DNA from: UBA1146 sp963854815
Lineage (GTDB): Bacteria > Planctomycetota > UBA8108 > UBA1146
Length of the DNA stretch: 46,433 nt
NCBI GenBank assembly: GCA_963854815.1
Contig: CAWLAN010000002.1
Span: forward strand, 1 to 46,433
Direction: 5' to 3'
Part shown: in pieces, positions 40,579 through 46,433 of the stretch
How positions within the stretch are numbered: position 1 is the stretch's first letter
Layout: every line of letters starts with the position of its first letter
The notes under the pieces: generated by a model
What the model was told of the DNA's origin: nothing
Seen by the model: only the letters and a program-made list of their open reading frames with translations
The model's database searches: none
Translations under genes and position numbers: made by a program

Positions 40579-42006
40579 TCAAACCCCCAGCAGTTCGGGC
40601 AGCACCTCGGTGAGCAATTGATCCGCTTCGGCTGCGTTGTTGCCGATTCCGATCACGTCGAACTTTCCCGACAAAAGCAGCGGTCCGACGTTATAGAGTA
40701 AAAACTGACCTTCACCGGTACGAACATCGTAGAGACGATCTCCGATTCGATCACAGATCTCCGTGAAAGGAACACCGATCAGATTCTCGTGGATGAAATC
40801 CTGCGCCCGATACGCCGGCCGTTTGCCAGGAATCACCCGATCGACCAGATGCATCGGAGTACTGGTTCCTCCCCAGCGTCCGTTGCATTCGGTGATCCTC
40901 AGCACCGGATCGTCCTCGGGATCCCCCACAATCAGATGATCGAAGGAACAGCGCCCGACGTAACCGAGTTCCTGGAGAGCCATGACAACGGGGCGTGATT
41001 GACTGACGAGAGCATCGTTGATGGATTTCGGATGATTCGACGGTCGACTTCCAACGAACAGTTTCTCTTCCCCCTCGAGGATCTGTTCGTAAATCCCGTC
41101 GATCCGGGGAGCGCCATTGCCCCGGGGAGGAATCCACCATTGCGTCGAGGGAGAAAGATCGGTCTCCTCCCAGACACAGACGATCACTTCCTCTCCCTCG
41201 GGCCAGTCCATCGAGGCGAGAGCATCCGAGACCAACTTCTCCAGCGCCGAATCCCCAAGACCGACAAGATCCTCGCAATGAAGCAGTCGATTGCCCATGG
41301 CGGAAGCACAACGCGGTCGCTTGAGGGCGATCCGGACGCCTTCCGAGGAGATCTCCCGGATACGACCAACCAGCGTCGAAACATCTTTTGCGGTCCTGGT
41401 GACAACAAGCGCCTCTTCCCCCAGCACATCTGCGACCAGTTCCGAGAAAAGTGCCTTGTCGTTGGCAACCCACATCACCTCCGGAGGAGGTGAAACCATC
41501 TGGACGCAACAGCCGGAATCGGATGAGATCATCTGGGCCAGTGCCCATGCATCCTCGATTCCCATGTAAGGCTCGATCAATAATCCGGAGGACTCACGGG
41601 TTTTCTCGACGAGGCGCTGGTAGGTCGCTCCAACTTTGCACCCATTCGCAACCTCCAGGGCACCATTTTCGGGGTGTGCGAAAACGTGTTCCGGAGAGCC
41701 GAGACCGAGGTACTGGCGGCAGTAATTTTCGTATCCAGCAGCAGGTTCTGTGACAGTGGCGAAGAGATCGCCATCACCGCAGCGAATTCGGGCCCGGTGC
41801 TGGTATTCATCCACTCCCTCGACACCGCTGAGAAAGGGAATTCCTGAAACGTCGTCGAGGTGAAGGGTCGGCAATTCACGATCACCGTCCCACTGATGAG
41901 AAGCCCACATCTCGGTGGCAGCGGTCAAACCATGTCTCTCGGAGTAGGCACGCGCCGCCCTCGAGATCATCTCCGGGTCTATCTTCGAAACACTCTCGGC
42001 AACCAT
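40579..42006 (-). CDS. ATP-grasp ligase-like protein, pre-ATP-grasp type
   Basis: A 475-residue protein with a C-terminal ATP-grasp fold. The metal/ATP site is E373 in ITECNGRWGG (the E-x-N-x-R-x-G-G motif), preceded by GYVGRCSFDHLIVGDP. The N-terminal ~150 residues resemble the pre-ATP-grasp domain found in amide-forming ligases such as peptide ligases of natural-product pathways; this subfamily guess is tentative. The ATG at 42006 is chosen over an upstream GTG because AGGAGG sits 9 nt before it. No precursor peptide, transporter or other biosynthetic enzyme is recognised next to it. It has its own 474-bp upstream region and ends at a strong terminator. The substrate is unknown. Confidence 0.8.
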   Translation of the reverse strand: MVAESVSKIDPEMISRAARAYSERHGLTAATEMWASHQWDGDRELPTLHLDDVSGIPFLSGVEGVDEYQHRARIRCGDGDLFATVTEPAAGYENYCRQYLGLGSPEHVFAHPENGALEVANGCKVGATYQRLVEKTRESSGLLIEPYMGIEDAWALAQMISSDSGCCVQMVSPPPEVMWVANDKALFSELVADVLGEEALVVTRTAKDVSTLVGRIREISSEGVRIALKRPRCASAMGNRLLHCEDLVGLGDSALEKLVSDALASMDWPEGEEVIVCVWEETDLSPSTQWWIPPRGNGAPRIDGIYEQILEGEEKLFVGSRPSNHPKSINDALVSQSRPVVMALQELGYVGRCSFDHLIVGDPEDDPVLRITECNGRWGGTSTPMHLVDRVIPGKRPAYRAQDFIHENLIGVPFTEICDRIGDRLYDVRTGEGQFLLYNVGPLLLSGKFDVIGIGNNAAEADQLLTEVLPELLGV

Positions 42007-42480
42007 CGTCGTCGCCTCCTGCACTTCAAGTCCTTCAGATGGGTCACTTCGCCGCCTGGTTACTTCTCATCCTCCTCATCGGCCGTTTACCGGCTGAAGT
42101 TCACCGGTTTCAAAATTCCCGTTCCAGAACTGCTCGGATTACCGGACCACCCACCCCCAATCTCATCCTCCCATAGAATCATCGACCTTCAGATCCGTTA
42201 TTCCCTGCGTGGGATCGGCGTTGACCACACGGACACGCGCAAACCGTAACGATGCATCGATGGTGAAAGTGCACCGGGCTGTTGTATCTAGAGACCTGAC
42301 TCATTCGAAACTCTGGTAAGGAATCGTGCCGAAGCGTCATGGTGCAGACGCGAAACCGTGACATCCGAGGGTCCCCTTCCCCTTGGTCGGCAGCATACCC
42401 CACTCCTGGAACCGATTCCTCCGGCTATCTGGACCTTGTTCTGCTGCTGGAAGCTGCCATCTTTCGAGGAGGGAGGTGCG
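42007..42480. other. Long intergenic region between divergent ATP-grasp and SGNH genes
   Basis: About 470 bases with no convincing gene on either strand; the open frames here lack ribosome-binding sites and give low-complexity, Arg/Ser/Pro-rich products. It should hold two divergent promoters. TTGACC occurs at about 42212 on the plus strand but has no -10 box at proper spacing. An 11-codon frame on the minus strand just before the ATP-grasp gene is too short to support. Confidence 0.5.
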
Positions 42481-43260
42481 GTGATATTGCGCTCATTCTC
42501 TCGAGGCTGGCTGCTGCTGGCGGTGATCGCCTTGATCGTGGCGGGTTGCAAGACGGTAGCCCCGGATCGATCCGTCTCGCCTGTAGTCAAGAAGCCCAGC
42601 CGGATACTGTTTGTCGGCAACAGTTTCACCTTCTGGCGCGGTGGACTCTGGACCCACATGAAACAACTCTCCGATGCCATGACTCCTCCGCTGGGATATG
42701 AAACATCTGCGGTGGTCAGAGGTGGAGCCTCGCTCGAGGTGATGTGGAATCGGACCGATGCCGCACAGCAGATCGCTACCGGCAACTGGGACGTGGTGAT
42801 CCTGCAGGAAGATCTTCCCGAGACGAATGTCGATTCGTTCCGAGAATACTCGCGTAAGTTCGTGCAAGCAGTGAGGGATGCCGGGGCTCGACCGATCCTG
42901 TTCATGGCGTGGGAATATGATCGTCTCAACTGGATCTCGCTCGATGAGATCATCGCCGCCCATCGAGAAATGTCTGCCGAGTTAAAGGTCGAGGTCGCCC
43001 CTGTCGGGCTGGCATGGAGAAATTCTCGTTCGGCAAAACCCGATCTCGACATGTACGCACGAGACCAGGAACACCCCAGCGTTGCCGGAATGTATCTGTC
43101 ACTGATGGTGATCGAGGCCACCATCTCCGGAGCCGATCCCCGTTCCCGCGATCCGGAACCTCTACCCATCCGGGGGCTCAAGCGTCTCGATCAAGAAGGG
43201 ACCGAGTTCCTGCGCGACATCGCCCACCAGTCGATCAACGAGTGGAAAGCACCGAGATAA
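42481..43260 (+). CDS. SGNH/GDSL-type hydrolase-like lipoprotein
   Basis: A 259-residue lipoprotein. A lipobox IVAGC ends at C23 after a hydrophobic signal. The SGNH layout is visible: block I is ILFVGNSFTFWRGG with the candidate nucleophile S48, and the last block is DQEHPSVAGMYL with D195 and H198 as the Asp and His of the triad. A conserved Asn-type oxyanion block is less clear. Such enzymes are esterases or carbohydrate deacetylases. The GTG start at 42481 is chosen because GGAGG lies 6 nt before it and the signal peptide begins there; longer frames have non-signal N-termini. It is convergent with the RNA methyltransferase gene by 9 bp. Confidence 0.85.
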   Translation: MILRSFSRGWLLLAVIALIVAGCKTVAPDRSVSPVVKKPSRILFVGNSFTFWRGGLWTHMKQLSDAMTPPLGYETSAVVRGGASLEVMWNRTDAAQQIATGNWDVVILQEDLPETNVDSFREYSRKFVQAVRDAGARPILFMAWEYDRLNWISLDEIIAAHREMSAELKVEVAPVGLAWRNSRSAKPDLDMYARDQEHPSVAGMYLSLMVIEATISGADPRSRDPEPLPIRGLKRLDQEGTEFLRDIAHQSINEWKAPR

Positions 43261-43269
43261 AAGACCAAC

Positions 43270-44382
43270 TCACTCGACTTCGTAGATCAGAAGGTGGCAA
43301 TCCAGATCACCGTTGACGAGCGGGATCTTGTGCTTCGGTTTCAGGTGGATGGCCTTCTCATAGGCGTCTATACCGGTGAGGATGGCGACTCGCCAGCCAT
43401 GGAGACGCCGGATGACAGTGCCCAACTGATCCGGAAAATTCGAATCGGTTTCGAGGCGTTTACCATAGGGTGGGTTGGTCACCAGCGTTCGTGAGGCTCC
43501 GTCGGCTTGCAGGTTCAGCACCGATTGCTCACGGAAAGCCAATTTGATCCCTGCGATCTTGGCATTTGCCCGGGCGATATCGAGAACCCCGGGATCGATG
43601 TCCGCGGCAACGATGGAAGGTTTCTGCCCGGTAGCCTCGGCACGAAGTACTCCACGGAGCTCACGCATTTCGCGGATCTCTCCCTCGCCATGACTGGCCC
43701 AGCGCTCAAAACCGAAGCGGTCACGCGCTAGACCGGGTGCCATACCCGATGCCCAGAGCGCAGCTTCGATGGCCAGTGTGCCGGAACCGCACATCGGATC
43801 GATCAGAGCTGACTGGCAATCCCAGCCAGACATTCGCAGAATCGCTGCGGCGAGACTTTCGCGTAGTGGTGCTTCGCCCGACCTTGCCCGGTAGCCGCGC
43901 ATATGAAGCGGTTGTCCCGACATATCCAGGTAAAAGGATGCCTTGTCGTTGGCCAGATAAACAAAAACCCGCACATCCGGGTCATCCTTATCGATCGACG
44001 GGCGATCCCCCTCAAGATCACGAACCTGGTCAACAACTGCGTCCTTGACTCTTAATGCGATGAAACCGCTGTGGGTGAGTGTGCTGCCGACAGCCACACA
44101 ACTGACCGACAGCGTCTGCTCGCTGGTGAGATACGGGGTCCAGTCGATGGCCCGAACTGCGTCGTACAGTTGATCAGCGGTCGTCACCGGGCTTCGCCCC
44201 ATCAACACCAGGATCCGCTGTGCGATGCGGCTCTGAAGACAGGCCCGCCAGCCTTCACTCCACTCGCCACGAAACGGGATACCGCCGCGGTTCAACCGAA
44301 CGCTCTTGAAGCCATATTCACGCAATTCATCACACAGTGCGGCTTCCGTCTGACGGATCGCTGAAGCGTAAAACTCCTGCAT
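43270..44382 (-). CDS. THUMP/UPF0020-type rRNA methyltransferase, RlmL-like
   Basis: A 370-residue class I S-adenosylmethionine-dependent RNA methyltransferase of the UPF0020 family, related to the m2G2445 domain of RlmL. The first ~160 residues are the THUMP-type RNA-binding region; the catalytic domain has the SAM loop DPMCGSGTLAIEAALWA, the acidic loop DIDPGVLDIARANAKIAG and the NPPYGKRL catalytic motif. Only one methyltransferase domain is present, shorter than the fused E. coli RlmL. The ATG at 44382 is used; a TTG one codon upstream is also possible. It likely modifies guanine N2 in 23S rRNA; the exact position cannot be read. Confidence 0.92.
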   Translation of the reverse strand: MQEFYASAIRQTEAALCDELREYGFKSVRLNRGGIPFRGEWSEGWRACLQSRIAQRILVLMGRSPVTTADQLYDAVRAIDWTPYLTSEQTLSVSCVAVGSTLTHSGFIALRVKDAVVDQVRDLEGDRPSIDKDDPDVRVFVYLANDKASFYLDMSGQPLHMRGYRARSGEAPLRESLAAAILRMSGWDCQSALIDPMCGSGTLAIEAALWASGMAPGLARDRFGFERWASHGEGEIREMRELRGVLRAEATGQKPSIVAADIDPGVLDIARANAKIAGIKLAFREQSVLNLQADGASRTLVTNPPYGKRLETDSNFPDQLGTVIRRLHGWRVAILTGIDAYEKAIHLKPKHKIPLVNGDLDCHLLIYEVE

Positions 44383-44468
44383 CAAGATCCCGATCGAGGC
44401 TTCAGACGCCGAATCTCACGAATGACTGCAGCGGGATCGCGCAGGATCCTGTTGGTAACTCTTGGCAT
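44382..44468 (-). CDS. Possible 28-residue ORF coupled to the RNA methyltransferase gene
   Basis: An ATG-started frame (first residues MPRVTNRILRDPAAVIREIR, Arg-rich) whose TGA overlaps the ATG of the methyltransferase gene (TGATG), the arrangement of a coupled upstream ORF. There is no clear Shine-Dalgarno before its ATG and no recognised family, so it may be chance. Confidence 0.22.
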   Translation of the reverse strand: MPRVTNRILRDPAAVIREIRRLKPRSGS

Positions 44469-44749
44469 CGGTTTCAATCTACTCAGGCGAGACGTTTTCG
44501 ACAAGACGAACGCCCAGGGAGCCTCGATTCTCAGGCCCGTGGCCAGTTGGTGTATTCCTTCGCGAATTCGAGGTAGATAGATATGCGATCCCAGGGGATC
44601 AGCGGCAAATCCTCAGGCGACCGCCCTGGCAGATCAACTTCACATTTCAGCGCTATTTTGGCACCATCGCAGGTATGGATAAATCGCATTCAACCATAGA
44701 ATACCGATCCAATTTGCGACGGAAATCTGATCATAGGAAAGCAACACAC
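44469..44749. other. Upstream region of the porin gene
   Basis: About 280 bases upstream of the porin start. A long open frame runs through it into the porin but has no signal-peptide or family character, so the porin start at 44750 is preferred. No clear Pho-box pair was found by eye. The last bases before the ATG contain AGGAAAG as a ribosome-binding site. Confidence 0.5.
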
Positions 44750-45964
44750 ATGCCCCTCCACACCCTGTTTGTCTCGATCATCGTGACCATATTGTCTCTT
44801 GGCGTCACAACACAGCAAGTCAGCGCCAAGCAGGCGATGGAAGTGAACTGGAAGAATGGTCTCCAGTTTTCCACTCCTGACGGCGAAATCCAGATCGCCA
44901 TCGGTGGACGGCTTCAAGTCGATTTCGGTTTCTTCAGTGAAGAGGACGTCGTCGACGAGGAGCAAAACGATGTCGACCCGGAACAAGACGGTGTCGAGAT
45001 GCGCCGGGCACGACTCGGTGTCTCCGGAGTCATCGGAGGCAATATCGAGTTCAAGACAGAGTACGATTTCGCGGGAGCAAAGGTAGCGTTCAAGGATGCC
45101 TGGGTGGGTCTGAAGGATGCAGCGTTTCTCGGCCGGTTGCGCATCGGACATCAGAAGGAGCCGATGGGACTCGAAACACTCACCAGCAGCAAGTACATCA
45201 GTTTTCTGGAGCGTAGTTTCACCTCCGCTCTCACCCCTTCGCGCAATACCGGAATCCTATCCAGCCATTCGCTCGGCGAAGAGAACCAAGGCACTTTCTC
45301 GATCGGCTACTTCAAGGATGCCGATGGCTCCGCCAACTCTCAGGATGATGACCAGAGCTCCGTCACCAGCCGCGTGACCTATCTGCCCCTCTACGAGCAC
45401 GCCGGCAAGAAGTTGCTACACCTCGGTGTCTCCATCAGTGCTCGTGACAGCTCCGATGAAAGTGTCACATACGGTTCCGACTCTCTCGCTCACCTCGGAA
45501 AAGACATCGTTTCTGCGGTAGTGGTCGACGTAGATCGGGTCAATCTTTTCGGAGTCGAGGCCGCTTACGTACAGGGCCCCTTCTCCCTCCAGGGTGAACT
45601 CGTCACCTCCAGCATCGATGACGATATCGAAGCATCCGCCTGGTATGTGCAGGGCAGTTACTTCGTCACCGGAGAGAGCCGGCCCTACAAGAAAACCGCT
45701 GGTTCATTCTCGAGCATCGAGCCCCTGAACAACTACGGTGATGACGGCACCGGCGCCATCGAACTGGCAGTCCGTATGCAGGAGATCGATCTGGATGAGA
45801 TGGTTGCAGGGGAAAGCGCAGAAGCGCTGTCGCTCGGAGTGAATTGGCACCTCAATCCGAACGCTCGGGTCAAATTCAACATCATCGACGCTTCCCCCGA
45901 TAAGGCCTCAGAATACGGCAACGATGTCACCTGTTACGTCATGAGATTCGAAATCAACTTCTGA
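44750..45964 (+). CDS. Phosphate-selective porin (OprO/OprP) family outer-membrane protein
   Basis: A 404-residue outer-membrane beta-barrel protein of the OprO/OprP family, which lets phosphate or polyphosphate cross the outer membrane. A signal peptide ends near VSAKQ (about residue 26). Family landmarks include an early GGRLQVDFGFF strand, an acidic loop (EEDVVDEEQNDVDPEQDGVE), the EMRRARLGVSGVIG segment, and YDFAGAKVAFKDAWVG followed by LRIGHQKEPMGLE. The barrel ends with an aromatic terminal strand (CYVMRFEINF). It is followed after 131 bp by a DUF47 gene on the same strand, consistent with a phosphate-uptake locus. Ion selectivity cannot be confirmed from sequence. Confidence 0.88.
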   Translation: MPLHTLFVSIIVTILSLGVTTQQVSAKQAMEVNWKNGLQFSTPDGEIQIAIGGRLQVDFGFFSEEDVVDEEQNDVDPEQDGVEMRRARLGVSGVIGGNIEFKTEYDFAGAKVAFKDAWVGLKDAAFLGRLRIGHQKEPMGLETLTSSKYISFLERSFTSALTPSRNTGILSSHSLGEENQGTFSIGYFKDADGSANSQDDDQSSVTSRVTYLPLYEHAGKKLLHLGVSISARDSSDESVTYGSDSLAHLGKDIVSAVVVDVDRVNLFGVEAAYVQGPFSLQGELVTSSIDDDIEASAWYVQGSYFVTGESRPYKKTAGSFSSIEPLNNYGDDGTGAIELAVRMQEIDLDEMVAGESAEALSLGVNWHLNPNARVKFNIIDASPDKASEYGNDVTCYVMRFEINF

Positions 45965-46095
45965 TCAACGTTAGGATTCTCATCCGGAAGCAAATTCTGT
46001 AATAATCCAGCAGGGAGCGAGTTGGCTCGACTCCCCTCCCCGGGGTCAGTTGAAGTTGGTCCTGAGTTTGTTCGTAACTGATAGCAGGAGAATTG

Positions 46096-46433
46096 ATGCG
46101 TACCATCGCCAGTTTGTTCGGAAGATCTCCTTTCGTGCCACTGCAATCGCACATGCGTAAGGTCAGCGAATGCATCGACGGTGTGGGCGAACTGTTCCAG
46201 GTTTTCGTCAGCGAGGATCATGACTCCATCGGAGAAATCGCACGCAGGATCTCCAAGACGGAACATGAAGCCGATCTGGTCAAGCACGACATCCGGAATA
46301 ACATGCCGAGAGGTCTGTTTCTGCCTGTCGATCGGAGCAACTTGCTGGAGATCCTCTCCACCCAGGACGAGATTGCAGATACGGCGGAAAATATCGGGGT
46401 CCTCTGCAACCTGAAGAAACTTCCAGTTCCGGA
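46096..46433 (+). CDS. DUF47 (TIGR00153, PhoU-like) protein; C-terminus cut by window edge
   Basis: The N-terminal 112 residues of a DUF47 family protein, four-helix bundle relatives of PhoU that usually accompany the low-affinity phosphate transporter Pit. The frame starts with ATG after AGGAG and reads MRTIASLFGRSPFVPLQSHM. The family-typical KTEHEADLVKHDIRNNM (metal-binding E-x-x-x-D-type helix), PRGLFLPVDRSNLLEILSTQ and DEIADTAENIGVLC follow. The right edge ends the frame. The porin just upstream makes a phosphate context likely, and a pit gene would be expected next. Confidence 0.9.
   Translation, partial: MRTIASLFGRSPFVPLQSHMRKVSECIDGVGELFQVFVSEDHDSIGEIARRISKTEHEADLVKHDIRNNMPRGLFLPVDRSNLLEILSTQDEIADTAENIGVLCNLKKLPVP

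Noticed and set aside
44462..44749. A longer N-terminus for the porin (96 extra codons)
   Set aside because: The extra residues are Arg/Pro-rich without signal character, while a signal peptide and ribosome-binding site mark the ATG at 44750.

Overview
The window looks like chromosomal DNA of a Planctomycetota-type bacterium. This is inferred from several secreted proteins that carry a two-repeat dockerin-like calcium-binding module with a cysteine tail, from DUF1570-type secreted metallopeptidases, a penicillin-amidase homologue, a DUF1111 c-type haem protein, FG-GAP repeat proteins, and a pseudokinase fused to a membrane segment. There is no phage, transposon, CRISPR or rRNA signal. Both window edges cut a gene: the NAD-glutamate dehydrogenase on the left and a DUF47/PhoU-like gene on the right.

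Layout. 1-2542 (-): large NAD-specific glutamate dehydrogenase, C-terminus outside the window. 2786-3427 (+): small membrane-anchored protein. 3455-7559 (-): two tandem, paralogous HExxH metallopeptidases. 7710-14878 (-): a very compact operon, in transcription order nadC, DUF2062, DUF192, a ComEA-like helix-hairpin-helix protein, uvrB, then a membrane-anchored pseudokinase. Its genes overlap by 4 or 29 bp or abut. 15086-20504 (+): a eukaryotic-type UDP-N-acetylhexosamine pyrophosphorylase, a secreted HEAT/TPR-like protein and a large cytoplasmic TPR protein. A tRNA-Cys gene (-) with a clear promoter follows.

21132-25737 (+): two secreted dockerin-module proteins, one FG-GAP and one DUF1111 dihaem, each with hairpins in its leader, closed by a perfect bidirectional terminator shared with a convergent lipoprotein gene. 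tRNA-Leu(UAA) lies at 26774. 26974-32101 (-): a run holding a dockerin-module penicillin amidase homologue, a metallopeptidase lipoprotein, an ECF sigma factor and its zinc-finger anti-sigma factor. A third C-terminal dockerin-module protein (32249, +) is divergent from it. 33261-38418 (-): UPF0178 (YaiI-like), a secreted DUF255 thioredoxin-fold protein, a DUF885 metallopeptidase lipoprotein and a 62-residue membrane protein. 38659-40488 (+): another dockerin-module protein. 40579-42006 (-): an ATP-grasp ligase-like protein. 42481 (+): an SGNH-hydrolase lipoprotein. 43270 (-): an RlmL-type RNA methyltransferase. 44750 to the end (+): a phosphate-selective (OprO/P-type) porin followed by a DUF47 protein, which suggests a phosphate-uptake locus continuing to the right.

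Themes. Housekeeping genes (gdh, nadC, uvrB, UDP-GlcNAc synthesis, tRNA, RNA methylation) alternate with an unusually large exported hydrolase and binding-protein set. Five proteins share one cysteine-bearing dockerin-like module, at the C-terminus in four and at the N-terminus in one. Four independent or duplicated gluzincin-type exported peptidases lie within 35 kb. The least described items are the pseudokinase, the mobile dockerin/cysteine module and the large TPR protein with repeated short tail motifs.
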